Below, piece after piece: positions 1 to 8,217 of a stretch of DNA of 64,000 nucleotides. How positions within the stretch are numbered: position 1 is the first letter of the stretch; each line of letters opens with the position of its first letter. Position numbers and translations under genes: made by a program. Source of the stretch: Kitasatospora sp. MAA19 (GTDB lineage: Bacteria > Actinomycetota > Actinomycetes > Streptomycetales > Streptomycetaceae); assembly GCF_029894125.1 (NCBI RefSeq), contig NZ_JARXYZ010000011.1, positions 124,001 through 188,000 of the forward strand, read 5' to 3'. A model generated the notes under the pieces. It ran no database searches, was not told where the DNA came from, and saw only the letters and a list, made by a program, of their open reading frames with translations.

Positions 1-671
1 GTGCCCATCATCAGCCCGCGCAGGGTCTCGATGATCGGCGTGAACGGCTGGTACTCGGCGAACCAGCGCAGGGCGGTCGGCATCGAGTCGGTCGGGACGA
101 TGGCGCTGCCGATGAAGGGCAGGAACTGCAGCGGCATCGGCATGTTGCTGGCGCTCTCGACGGTCTTGGCCACCAGACCGATGCCGGCCGAGATCCAGGT
201 CAGCGCCAGGGCGACGAACACCAGCAGTCCGGCGGCGGCCAGCCACTCCACCGGCCCGGCGGTGGGCCGGAAGCCCATGGCGAGGGCCGCGCCGATCACC
301 AGGACCAGCCCGATCACGGTCTGTATCAGGCTGCCGACCACGTGCCCCGCGAGGAACGCCGAGCGCGAGATCGCCATCGTGCGGAAGCGGTTGACGATCC
401 CTTCCGTCATGTCGGTGCAGACCCCGATCGCCGTGACCAGCGATCCCGAGATGGCCGCCATCAGCACGATGCCGGGCGCCACGTAGTCGATGTAGCTGCC
501 GCCTCCGATGCCCGCACCGAGTGTGCTGCCGTAGGCGTAGTTGAACAGCAGCAGCATCATCACGGGCATCACCACGACCGCGAAGGTCAGGGACGGGTAC
601 CGCAGCGCGTGCTTGAGGTTCCGGCGCAGCATGGTCAGCGAATCGCCGACCACGTAGGTCGTCGCACTCAT
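1..671 (-). CDS. ABC-2 type (DrrB-like) exporter permease, 3' end cut by window
   Basis: Membrane subunit of an ABC-2 exporter. The ATG overlaps the stop of the upstream ATPase gene by 4 bases (ATGA), showing translational coupling, and the gene runs off the left edge, so about 223 codons are visible. The N-terminus is short and basic (MLRRNLKHALRYP), followed by hydrophobic helices at about residues 25-45, 55-80, 105-135 and 140-160. The loop FLAGHVVGSLIQTV and the later P-MPLQFLPFIGSAIVP segment fit the conserved EAA-like region of DrrB-type antibiotic/lipid exporters. Substrate cannot be read from sequence. Family assignment is strong; the role (drug or lipid export) is inference from family. 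Confidence 0.9.
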   Translation of the reverse strand, partial: MSATTYVVGDSLTMLRRNLKHALRYPSLTFAVVVMPVMMLLLFNYAYGSTLGAGIGGGSYIDYVAPGIVLMAAISGSLVTAIGVCTDMTEGIVNRFRTMAISRSAFLAGHVVGSLIQTVIGLVLVIGAALAMGFRPTAGPVEWLAAAGLLVFVALALTWISAGIGLVAKTVESASNMPMPLQFLPFIGSAIVPTDSMPTALRWFAEYQPFTPIIETLRGLMMG

Positions 672-1594
672 CGGGCTCCCTCTCCGGTCAGTGTGAGGAA
701 CACGTCGTCCAGATCGGCCGTCTCCACGACCAGCGACTCGGCCCGCACGGAGGCGTTGTCCAGCGCGTCCAGCACGGCCTTGACGGTGAGGACGGAGTTG
801 TCCCCCGGGATGTCGAGCCGCAGCGCCTCCGGGTCGACCGTCGCGTAGTCGAACAGCCCGGCGGCGACGCCCAGGTGCGCCGCGTCCGCGAACTGGAGCC
901 GGATCCGCCCGCCGGGGACGATCCGCTTCAACTCCTCCGCCGTGCCCTCGGCGACGATCCGCCCGCCGTCCAGGACGGCGATCCGGTCGGCGAGTTCGTC
1001 GGCCTCCTCCAGGTACTGGGTGGTGAGGAAGATCGTCACCCCGTGGTCGGCGACCAGCCCCCGGATGATCTCCCACATCGTCCGCCGGCTGCGCGGGTCC
1101 AGCCCGGTGGTCGGCTCGTCGAGGAAGATCACCCGCGGATCACCGACCAGCGTCATCGCCAGGTCGAGCTTGCGCCGCATGCCGCCCGAGAAGGTGACGA
1201 CCGGCTTGCGCGCCGCCTCCGTGAGGTCGAAGCGCCGCAGCAGATCCTCTGCCCGCCTCCGCCCCTCCCGACGGCGGAGGTGATTGAGGTCCGCCATGAG
1301 CATCAGGTTCTCCTCGGCTGTGAGCAGGTTGTCCACCGCCGAGAACTGCCCGGTGACACCGATCGCCGCCCGTACCTGGTCGGCCTGGCGGACCACGTCG
1401 TGCCCGGCCACCCGGGCCACCCCGCCGTCGGCCGGGATCAGGGTGGAGAGGATCTGCACGGTGGTGGTCTTGCCGGCGCCGTTCGGCCCGAGCAGGGCGA
1501 ACACGCTACCCGCCGGGATCTCCAGGTCGATGCCGTTCAGCACGGCCTTGTCGCCGTAGGACTTGGTCAGTCCGACCGCCGAGATGGCCGCCAT
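668..1594 (-). CDS. DrrA-like ABC transporter ATP-binding protein
   Basis: Nucleotide-binding subunit powering the adjacent permease. The 308-residue length is typical of DrrA. Walker A GPNGAGKT lies at residues 36-43, the signature FSGGMRRKLDLA near 135, Walker B VIFLDEPTTGLD follows, and the C-terminal part carries the DrrA-type accessory domain. I chose the ATG at 1594 because it overlaps the stop of the upstream DUF4097 gene (ATGA); the open frame continues upstream only as an antisense-type extension. Fourth-from-first gene order RHH, DUF4097, ATPase, permease suggests one transcript. Substrate unknown. Confidence 0.95.
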   Translation of the reverse strand: MAAISAVGLTKSYGDKAVLNGIDLEIPAGSVFALLGPNGAGKTTTVQILSTLIPADGGVARVAGHDVVRQADQVRAAIGVTGQFSAVDNLLTAEENLMLMADLNHLRRREGRRRAEDLLRRFDLTEAARKPVVTFSGGMRRKLDLAMTLVGDPRVIFLDEPTTGLDPRSRRTMWEIIRGLVADHGVTIFLTTQYLEEADELADRIAVLDGGRIVAEGTAEELKRIVPGGRIRLQFADAAHLGVAAGLFDYATVDPEALRLDIPGDNSVLTVKAVLDALDNASVRAESLVVETADLDDVFLTLTGEGAR

Positions 1595-2433
1595 CACGCC
1601 CTCCGGATGACGACGTTGCCGACCTGGGTCTGGCCGCGGACCTCGACCGTCTCCCGGGCGTCGCCCGGGCCCTCCGACGCGCCGAGGGAGTTGCGGACGC
1701 CGCCGAACTTGCTGTGCACGTCGAGCCAGGCCGCCGTGCCCTCCGCGATGCCGACCTCCAGGTCCCCCACGGCGGTCTGCAGGGTGACCTTGCCGCGGAC
1801 CACCCGGCCGAGCCGGATGTGGCCGTTCGCCGACTTGGCGTCCACGCCCGCCCCGGCGAGGCCGACGTGGATCCGTCCGTTGGAGGCGTTGGCCTTCAGC
1901 TCGCCCTGCACCTCGTCGATCTCGGTGTCGCCGTTGCTGTTCTTGACCGTCAGCTCGCCCGCGACGGTGCCGATCTCGATCCGGCCGCAGCCGGACACCT
2001 CGGCGTCCCCGGCGATCGTGCCGACCCGGATGTCCCCCTGGTCGGTCTTGAGTCGCACGCTCTCGGCCCGGTCGAGCTGGATCCGGCCGAGGGAGGTCTT
2101 CAGCCGGCAGTCTCCCAGCGGGCCCTCGGTGACGAAGTCCGCCATCGGGGAGTCGGCGTGCACCTCGGAGCCGGACGGCAGCTCGATCAGGATCTCGATC
2201 GAGCCCTTCTTGCTGGAGAACACCGTGCGCTGCTTGGGACCCTTGAGGGTGAGCCGACCTCCGGAGTAGTCGACCTCGGTCAGCTCGGCGGCCTTGACGT
2301 CCGCCTCCCTGGCCGCGTTGGCGGGCCGGACCTCGATCACGGCGTCGGCGCGCTTGCTCGCCTTGATCCACACCGAGCCGATTTCGAACTCCAGGGCGGC
2401 GGAGATCGGTCCGCCGGTCTCGTACGTAGGCAT
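1594..2433 (-). CDS. DUF4097 (toastrack/adhesin-like beta-helix) protein
   Basis: A 279-residue protein with repeated short beta-strand units (for example DIRVGTIAGDAEVSGCGRI, ELTVKNSNGDTEIDEV), the pattern of DUF4097 proteins that fold as a right-handed beta-helix. No signal peptide or membrane segment is visible, so it is probably cytosolic. It sits between a ribbon-helix-helix protein and a DrrAB-like exporter and is translationally coupled to the ATPase. DUF4097 proteins often accompany ABC exporters or stress regulators, but no biochemical role is established here. Start ATG is preceded by AAGAGGA about ten bases upstream. Confidence 0.88.
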   Translation of the reverse strand: MPTYETGGPISAALEFEIGSVWIKASKRADAVIEVRPANAAREADVKAAELTEVDYSGGRLTLKGPKQRTVFSSKKGSIEILIELPSGSEVHADSPMADFVTEGPLGDCRLKTSLGRIQLDRAESVRLKTDQGDIRVGTIAGDAEVSGCGRIEIGTVAGELTVKNSNGDTEIDEVQGELKANASNGRIHVGLAGAGVDAKSANGHIRLGRVVRGKVTLQTAVGDLEVGIAEGTAAWLDVHSKFGGVRNSLGASEGPGDARETVEVRGQTQVGNVVIRRA

Positions 2434-2526
2434 GGCTGTCCCGTCCTCTTGACTCTCGTGAGTGTTCCCGCTGGTCGGAGCGGGGGTGACGTTGAAGGTG
2501 CAGAAGGTTCAGATGGTGCGGAAGCG

Positions 2527-3087
2527 CTAGTGGACCCAGCCGGTGAAGCCCTGGCCACCGACGCCGCGCGAGGTGCGGGTGCCGAGGTCGGCGGCCGAGC
2601 GGACGACCGGCTGACCGCCCTCCAGTGCGCCGGCGACGGCCCGGACCAGCCAGGTGTTGAGGGAGAGGCCCTCCTGTCCGGCGGCCTCCTCGGCCCGGGC
2701 CTTGAGGTTCGCCGGCAGGCGCAGGTTGATCCGGGCGGTGCCCGTCTCGTCCGACTCCGGCACCACGGGCGGTGCCACCGGCGTCATCGGTGGTGCCATC
2801 GGCGGTGCCACGGGCGACACCTCGCCGTGGAAGGCGTCGGAGCCGGGCGGTACGGTCACCACGAACTCCGGGTCGAGCCCGCGCAGACGCACGTCCACCG
2901 AGCCCGGGGCGAGGTCACGGGTGACTTCGCCCATGGCGGCCGAGAGCGCGTTGAGCAGGGTGAGCCGCACGGCCGACTCCAGCGGGAGCGTGAGCCGCTC
3001 GGCCAGCGCGCGGGCTTCGTCCCCGCCCGTGCCTGCGGCCACCGCGAGCTCGTTCCGAAGGTTTTCGACGTACGGCGTGAGGTCCAT
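2527..3087 (-). CDS. Ribbon-helix-helix (HicB-like) DNA-binding protein, probable operon regulator
   Basis: 186 residues. The N-terminal 75 residues resemble a toxin-antitoxin or HicB-associated helical segment. A Pro-rich spacer (APPMAPPMTPVAPPVVP) follows, then an RHH/HicB-type domain at about 120-160 with ARINLRLPANLKARAEEAA and the second helix LSLNTWLVRAVAGAL. This is the classic Arc/MetJ-type layout in which the beta-strand RINLRL contacts DNA. First gene of the operon that ends with the DrrAB-like exporter. A set of GTGCCA/TGGCAC half-sites just upstream of its start suggests autoregulation, which is inference. Confidence 0.85.
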   Translation of the reverse strand: MDLTPYVENLRNELAVAAGTGGDEARALAERLTLPLESAVRLTLLNALSAAMGEVTRDLAPGSVDVRLRGLDPEFVVTVPPGSDAFHGEVSPVAPPMAPPMTPVAPPVVPESDETGTARINLRLPANLKARAEEAAGQEGLSLNTWLVRAVAGALEGGQPVVRSAADLGTRTSRGVGGQGFTGWVH

Positions 3088-3096
3088 GGCTTAAGC

Positions 3097-3136
3097 ATGG
3101 CACAGCCGTGGTGCCATGTCGAGCCATAAGTGGCAC
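3097..3136. promoter_or_regulatory. Candidate operator: TGGCAC/GTGCCA half-sites upstream of RHH gene
   Basis: ATGGCAC at 3097-3103 and GTGCCAT at 3111-3117 form a perfect 7-bp inverted repeat with a 7-bp spacer, and a third half-site TGGCAC lies at 3131-3136. The array lies 10-50 bases upstream of the RHH gene start on the minus strand. RHH proteins usually bind closely spaced short half-sites of this kind; the pairing is inferred. Confidence 0.5.
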
Positions 3137-3178
3137 CACTTTGGCGTCACGGCTCGGAGTGCCGTGGCGCCAACGCGA

Positions 3179-3212
3179 AACCGCCCCGCCGGCCGAGGCC
3201 GACGGGGCGGTT
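3179..3212 (-). terminator. Hairpin terminator after adenosine-deaminase-family gene
   Basis: AACCGCCCCG (3179-3188) pairs with CGGGGCGGTT (3203-3212), a 10-bp stem around a 14-nt GC-rich loop. It lies 12 bases past the stop of the minus-strand deaminase gene. No long U run, as usual in actinomycetes. Confidence 0.6.
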
Positions 3213-3224
3213 CGCCAGGAGGGG

Positions 3225-4292
3225 TCAGGCCTGCCAGCCCGCCAGGTACGTGTCGATCTCGCCCACCAGCCGGGCCTTGCCGGCCACGTCCAGGAAGGAC
3301 GCCTCGACCGCGTTGCGCGCCAGCGCCGCCACCCCGGCCTCGTCCAGGTCCAGCAGCCGCGCGGCGACCGCGTACTCGGTGTTGAGGTCGGTGCCGAACA
3401 TCGGCGGGTCGTCGCTGTTGATCGTGACCAGCAGCCCGGCGTCCACCATCCGCTTGATCGGGTGCTCCTCGATCCGCTCCACCGCCCGGGTGGCGATGTT
3501 GGAGGTCGGGCAGACCTCCAGCGGGATCCGGTGCTCGCCCAGGTACTCCAGCAGCGCCGGGTCCTGCACCGACTGCGTGCCGTGCCCGATGCGCTCGGCG
3601 CCGAGCACCCGGATCGCGTCCCAGACCGTCTCCGGCCCGGTGGTCTCGCCCGCGTGCGGGACGCTGCGCAGGCCGGCCGCCCGCGCCCGGTCGAAGTACG
3701 GCTTGAACTGCGGGCGCGGCACGCCGATCTCCGGGCCGCCCAGGCCGAAGCTGACCAGACCCTCGGGGGCCAGGTCGACGGCGAGCCGGGCGGTCTCCTC
3801 GGCGGCCTCCAGACCGGCCTCGCCGGGGATGTCGAAGCACCAGCGCAGGACGACCCCGAGCTCCTTCTCGGCCCGCAGCCGGGCGTCCTCGATCGCCTCC
3901 ATGAAGGCGACGTCCGGGATGCCCCGCTTGACCGAGGAGTACGGGGTGAGGGTCAGCTCGGCGTACCGGATGTTCTGGCGCGCCATGTCCTCGGCCACGC
4001 CGTAGGTGAGCGCGCGGACGTCCTCGGCGTCGCGGATCAGGTCCACGACGCTCAGGTAGACCTCGATGAAGTGGGCGAAGTCGGTGAAGGTGAAGTACTC
4101 GGCGAGCGCCGCCGGGTCGGTCGGCACCTTCGACTGGCCGCGGTGGCGGGCGGCCAGCTCGGCGACGATGCGCGGCGAGGCCGAGCCCACGTGGTGGACG
4201 TGCAGCTCCGCCTTGGGCATCCCGGCGATGAACGCCTCGATGCCCCCGGTACCAGTGGGGTTTCCGATCCGACTTCCGTCCGGCTGGACCAC
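3225..4292 (-). CDS. add: Adenosine deaminase family protein (adenosine or aminodeoxyfutalosine deaminase)
   Basis: Zinc-dependent amidohydrolase of the ADA family, 355 residues. Metal ligands H31 and H33 occur in AELHVHHVGS, H213-A-G-E216 holds the zinc His and catalytic Glu, H237 sits in RIGHGTQ, and D294-D295 in INSDDP complete the site. The first motif reads HVHHVGSASP rather than the HVHLDG/HVHLEG usual in adenosine deaminases, so the substrate pocket may differ. Streptomycetes also use ADA relatives to deaminate 6-aminodeoxyfutalosine in menaquinone synthesis, and this protein could be that enzyme. Start GTG has an AGAGGGA ribosome site. It stands alone, closed by a terminator. Confidence 0.88.
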   Translation of the reverse strand: MVQPDGSRIGNPTGTGGIEAFIAGMPKAELHVHHVGSASPRIVAELAARHRGQSKVPTDPAALAEYFTFTDFAHFIEVYLSVVDLIRDAEDVRALTYGVAEDMARQNIRYAELTLTPYSSVKRGIPDVAFMEAIEDARLRAEKELGVVLRWCFDIPGEAGLEAAEETARLAVDLAPEGLVSFGLGGPEIGVPRPQFKPYFDRARAAGLRSVPHAGETTGPETVWDAIRVLGAERIGHGTQSVQDPALLEYLGEHRIPLEVCPTSNIATRAVERIEEHPIKRMVDAGLLVTINSDDPPMFGTDLNTEYAVAARLLDLDEAGVAALARNAVEASFLDVAGKARLVGEIDTYLAGWQA

Positions 4293-4357
4293 GGTGGTTC
4301 CCTCTTCCTTCTACGCGCGTCTCGACGATGTCGGCCAAGAATAGGCCGAAGCGGGGA

Positions 4358-5653
4358 TCACCCGCCGAGGGCGACCGCGACGGTGTGGATGAGCAGCCCG
4401 GCCAGGGCGCCGACCACGGTGCCGTTGATCCGGATGAACTGCAGGTCACGGCCCACGTTGGCCTCGATCTTCCGGGAGGCGTCGTCGGCGTCCCAGCCCG
4501 CCACCGTCTCGGAGATCAGCGAGGTGATCTCGGTGCGGTAGGTGTCCACCAGGTACTGCGCGGCGTCCTGGAGCCAGCCGTCCACCTTGGCCTGGAGCTT
4601 GGCGTCGGTCGCCAGGCGCGCGCCGAAGCCGCCCACGCCGTCGCGGATGCGCCGGCGCAGTTCGCTGTCCTCGTCCTCGGCCGCGTTGAGCACCAGGGTG
4701 CGGACGGCCGCCCAGGTGGAGGCGATCAGGTCCTGCACCTCGGGCCGGGCCAGCAGCTCCACCTTGGCCCGCTCGACCCGGGCGATGGTCTCCGGGTCGG
4801 TCTGCAGCTCGGTCGCGAAGTCGGCGAGGAAGTTGTCGATGGCGCCGCGGGCCGGGTGGTCCGGATCGTCCCGGATGTCGGTGACGAACCGCATCAGTTC
4901 CTTGTAGACCCGCTCGCCGACCTGGTGGTCGATGAACTTGGGCGTCCAGCCGGGGGTCTTCTGGCTGACCCGCCGGACCACCTCCTCGTGGTTGGTGGTC
5001 AGCCAGCCGTGCGCCCGGACGGCCACCAGGTCCACCATGCCGTGGTGCCCGCCGTCGGCGACCACCTTGCCCAGCATCCGGCCCATCGGCTCGGCCACCG
5101 AGGTCGCCGCCGCCCGCCTGGTCACCGCCTCGGCGACGACCGCCTGCACGTCGTCGTCCCGGAGCACCGCGAGCACCCCGCGCAGCGCCGCCGAGGCCTC
5201 CTTGGTGACCCGCTCGGCGCTGCCCGGCGCGGCCAGCCACTCCCCCAGCCGCCGGGCGATGCCGAGCGAGGCGAGGCGGCCGCGCACCACGTGGCCGGAG
5301 AGGAAGTTCTCGCCGACGAAGTCGCCGAGCGAGCGCCCGAAGGCGTCCTTCTTGGTCGGGATGATCGCGGTGTGCGGGATCGGCAGGCCGAACGGGCGGC
5401 GGAACAGCGCGGTCACCGCGAACCAGTCGGCCAGCGCGCCGACCATGCCCGCCTCGGCGGCCGCCGCCACGTACCCGGCCCAGGCGCCGGCGCCGGCCGC
5501 CTTGGCCCAGGTGGCCAGGGCGAAGACCAGGGACGCGAAGGCCAGCAGGCCGGTCGCGATGGTCTTCATCCGGCGGACGCCACGTCTCTTCTGCTCGTCG
5601 GCGGCGGTGAACCGGACCCCGGGGCCCGTACCGCTGAAGGCTTCGTCACTCAC
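4358..5653 (-). CDS. DUF445 family membrane-associated protein (YjiN-like)
   Basis: 431 residues starting at GTG. Two hydrophobic helices at about residues 30-50 and 55-75 are followed by the family hallmark GALADWFAVTALFRRPFGLPIPHTAIIPTKK split across the membrane exit, then a long charged helical region, and a last hydrophobic segment at the C-terminus (NGTVVGALAGLLIHTVAVAL). This matches DUF445 proteins, which are inner-membrane proteins of unknown function. The residue pattern N-terminal pair plus C-terminal anchor suggests a long soluble coil on one side of the membrane. The deaminase gene follows after 65 bases, probably from its own promoter. Confidence 0.88.
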   Translation of the reverse strand: MSDEAFSGTGPGVRFTAADEQKRRGVRRMKTIATGLLAFASLVFALATWAKAAGAGAWAGYVAAAAEAGMVGALADWFAVTALFRRPFGLPIPHTAIIPTKKDAFGRSLGDFVGENFLSGHVVRGRLASLGIARRLGEWLAAPGSAERVTKEASAALRGVLAVLRDDDVQAVVAEAVTRRAAATSVAEPMGRMLGKVVADGGHHGMVDLVAVRAHGWLTTNHEEVVRRVSQKTPGWTPKFIDHQVGERVYKELMRFVTDIRDDPDHPARGAIDNFLADFATELQTDPETIARVERAKVELLARPEVQDLIASTWAAVRTLVLNAAEDEDSELRRRIRDGVGGFGARLATDAKLQAKVDGWLQDAAQYLVDTYRTEITSLISETVAGWDADDASRKIEANVGRDLQFIRINGTVVGALAGLLIHTVAVALGG

Positions 5654-5833
5654 CCCGCCAGTCTGCCCGTTGCCCGGCGCGGGCGAGGGCGCGCCCCGCG
5701 ATCACGCGCCGGGAGCGCGCCCGGTCACGCCCCGTTCCCCCCGGCGCGCCGCCCTCTCAAGCCCCCTCGCGCTCCCCTCACGCCCCGCCCAGCACGATCC
5801 GCCGCACCCCCGCGACCACACAGACGTCCAGGC

Positions 5834-7069
5834 TCATCCCCGGCCTCCGTTCACCGTGTCGGCCAGCCGGCGCCACGCCGGATAGCGCCGCCGCAGCCCG
5901 CGCCGCAGCTGCGCCGGCACGGCGCCGCGCCACAGCTGCTGGGCCAGGTTGAGCGGCGGGACCCCCGCCGGCAGCGGCTCCGGCTCCTCGTGCAGCAGGA
6001 AGACCTCGTCCGCCAGCCCCAGCCGGGCGTCCCGGAACGCCGGGTAGCCCGCGTAGTGCCGCCGCCCGTCCACGACCACCGGCGGGTCGCCGTGCGCGGC
6101 CTCGTACCGGATCAGGTCGCGCAGCGCCTCCGGCCGCACGGCGGCGGCGAGTTCGAGCCGCAGCCGCTCGGCGACCGGCAGCCGCGGGTAGACCGCGCGG
6201 GCGCCGAAGCGCTCGACCAGGCGGCCGACCTCGGCGCACACCTGCTGCTGGACGGCGTCGTCCAGCAGCAGGAAGTCGTCCTGGAGCAGCCGCGGCACGT
6301 CCCAGGCGAAGCTGCGGGCCCGGATCGCGTCCAACTCCTCGCCGGGCTCGGCCAGATCGGCGGCGACCTGCTGCAGCGCCGCGATCCCGCGCAGCCGGTC
6401 CAGCACCCCGGCCCGCTGGGTGACGTTGCCCCGGTCCTCGCGCAGCACCAGGAAGTAGCAGTCGTAGTCGGCGAGGACGGACACCCGGGCCGCCCGCAGG
6501 CAGGCCTCCAGGGTGAACGGCTGATCCGAGAAGACCTTCAACTCCTCGTCGCGGCGCAGCCCGTGGCACCGGATGAGGTCCAGCCGGAACAGCTTGGTGT
6601 CGGCCAGCGCCCAGGCCAGCGCCGAGTCGGTGAAGCCGACGGACTCCGCGTCGGCGTGGAAGATCCCCTGCGGCACCAGCCGCCCGTTCACCCCCACCTG
6701 CTTGGGCACCAGCACGTCCGACCCCCAGGCGTCGGCCGCCGCGACCAGCCGCTCCAGCGCCTCGGCGCCGAGCCAGTCGTCCGCGCCGAGGAAGAGCACG
6801 TAGCGGCCGCGGGCCAGCGCCACGCCCCGGTTGGTGGGGGCCGCCGGGCCGCCCGAGTTGGGCTGGTGCACCACCCGGAACAGACCGGGGTGGCGGGCGG
6901 CGTAGTCGTCCAGTGCGGCCTCGCCGCCGTCCGTGGAGCCGTCGTCGACGACCACCACCTCAAGGCGCCCGGGCGCCAGGGTCTGCCCGACCAGCGAGTC
7001 CAGGCAGGCGGTGAGGTAGGGCAGGGTGTTGTAGACCGCGACCACCACGGTCACATCGGGTCCGGCCAT
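5834..7069 (-). CDS. Family 2 glycosyltransferase (GT2, GT-A fold)
   Basis: 411 residues. The GT-A start VTVVVAVYNTLPYLTACLDSL, the nucleotide-binding VVVDDGSTDGG and the metal-binding ADDWLG (DxD-like) lie in the first 100 residues. The region SGGPAAPTNRGVALARGRYVLFL links them as in polymer-wall GT2 enzymes. The C-terminal 200 residues are helical with no membrane segment, resembling the extension of actinomycete teichoic-acid or capsule-type transferases. It follows an ABC exporter of three genes on the same strand after 162 bases, which hints at a cell-wall polymer role (inference). Acceptor unknown. Confidence 0.88.
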   Translation of the reverse strand: MAGPDVTVVVAVYNTLPYLTACLDSLVGQTLAPGRLEVVVVDDGSTDGGEAALDDYAARHPGLFRVVHQPNSGGPAAPTNRGVALARGRYVLFLGADDWLGAEALERLVAAADAWGSDVLVPKQVGVNGRLVPQGIFHADAESVGFTDSALAWALADTKLFRLDLIRCHGLRRDEELKVFSDQPFTLEACLRAARVSVLADYDCYFLVLREDRGNVTQRAGVLDRLRGIAALQQVAADLAEPGEELDAIRARSFAWDVPRLLQDDFLLLDDAVQQQVCAEVGRLVERFGARAVYPRLPVAERLRLELAAAVRPEALRDLIRYEAAHGDPPVVVDGRRHYAGYPAFRDARLGLADEVFLLHEEPEPLPAGVPPLNLAQQLWRGAVPAQLRRGLRRRYPAWRRLADTVNGGRG

Positions 7070-7209
7070 CGAGAAACGCTGCCCTCCGGTGTGCGGTTCG
7101 CCGAGCGATGCACCATCAACTCGGCCACCCGCCGGGGAGTCACGTGCCCTCCCCGGACGGGTGGCCGCGGCCGACCGGAGGTACGGCGGTCGAACGTTCG
7201 GATGAGTCA

Positions 7210-7226
7210 GGCGGGAGGTACCCGCC
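7210..7226 (-). terminator. Small hairpin downstream of ABC ATPase gene
   Basis: GGCGGG (7210-7215) pairs with CCCGCC (7221-7226) around a 5-nt loop just past the ATPase stop. Weak; it could attenuate transcription into the glycosyltransferase gene. Confidence 0.3.
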
Positions 7227-7231
7227 AGGCG

Positions 7232-8191
7232 TCAGCCGATCGCCACCTCCGCGTACATCCGCGCGATCACGTCCTCGATCGCCGGCTCGCGCACCGACAG
7301 GTCCACCAGCGGGTAGCGCGCGGCCACCGCCGCCACGATCGGCGCCGCGCTCTGCTGCGCCGGGAAGGCCAGCCACTGGCGCGGCCCCTCGACCTTCACC
7401 ACCCGGGCGCCGGCCACCTCGATCGCGGGCCGGGCCTCGGCCAGGTCGACCACCAGGGTGCGCTCGCTGCGCCCGGTGGCGTGCAGCCCGTCCAGCCCGC
7501 CGTCGTAGACGACCCGGCCGTGGTCGATCACCATGACCCGGCCGCAGAGCTGCTCGATGTCGGTCAGGTCGTGGGTGGTGAGCAGCACGGTGGTGCCCCG
7601 GTCCTGGTTCACCTCGCGCAGGAACTCCCGCACCTTCCCCTTGCTGACCACGTCCAGGCCGATGGTCGGCTCGTCCAGGTAGAGCACCTGCGGGTCGTGC
7701 AGCAGCGCCGCCGCGAGGTCGCCGCGCATCCGCTGGCCGAGCGAGAGCTGCCGGACGGGGGTGTCCAGCAGTCCTTCCAGGTCGAGCAGTTCGACGCAGC
7801 GGCCGAGGTTCTCGCGATATCGCCGGTCGGGGATGCGGTAGATCCGGCGGGCGAGCTCGAAGGAGTCGCGCAGCGGCAGGTCCCACCAGAGGGTGGTGCG
7901 CTGGCCGAAGACGACGCCGATCCGGCGGGCCAGCGCGACGCGTTCGCGGGCCGGGTCCACCCCGGCGACGCGCAGCCGCCCGCCGCTGGGCACGAGGATG
8001 CCGGTGAGCATCTTGACGGTGGTCGACTTGCCGGCGCCGTTGGGGCCGATGTAGCCGACGCACTCGCCGGCCTCGACAGTGAAGCTCAGCCCGTCCACCG
8101 CGCGCACCTCGCGCTTCTCCCGGCTGAACCGGCCGGTGCGGGCCCGCACGGTGAAGGTGCGGCGGACGTCCTCGAGTTCGATCAGTGCCAT
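7232..8191 (-). CDS. ABC exporter ATP-binding protein (COG4586-like)
   Basis: 319 residues from ATG at 8191; longer open frame upstream is an out-of-frame reading of the permease gene. Walker A GPNGAGKST near residue 50, the Q-loop segment VVFGQRTTLWWDLPL, signature LSLGQRMRGDLAAALLH, Walker B VLYLDEPTIGLD and H-loop TTHD are all present. The VFGQRTTLWWDLP string is typical of the COG4586 group that works with COG4587/COG3694 permeases. The two permease genes lie directly upstream on the same strand (26-base gap), so the three form one exporter. Substrate unknown; large or wall-related molecules are proposed for this family. Confidence 0.93.
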   Translation of the reverse strand: MALIELEDVRRTFTVRARTGRFSREKREVRAVDGLSFTVEAGECVGYIGPNGAGKSTTVKMLTGILVPSGGRLRVAGVDPARERVALARRIGVVFGQRTTLWWDLPLRDSFELARRIYRIPDRRYRENLGRCVELLDLEGLLDTPVRQLSLGQRMRGDLAAALLHDPQVLYLDEPTIGLDVVSKGKVREFLREVNQDRGTTVLLTTHDLTDIEQLCGRVMVIDHGRVVYDGGLDGLHATGRSERTLVVDLAEARPAIEVAGARVVKVEGPRQWLAFPAQQSAAPIVAAVAARYPLVDLSVREPAIEDVIARMYAEVAIG

Positions 8192-8217
8192 GGAAGTTCC
8201 TTGTGTGGAGGGCGGGT

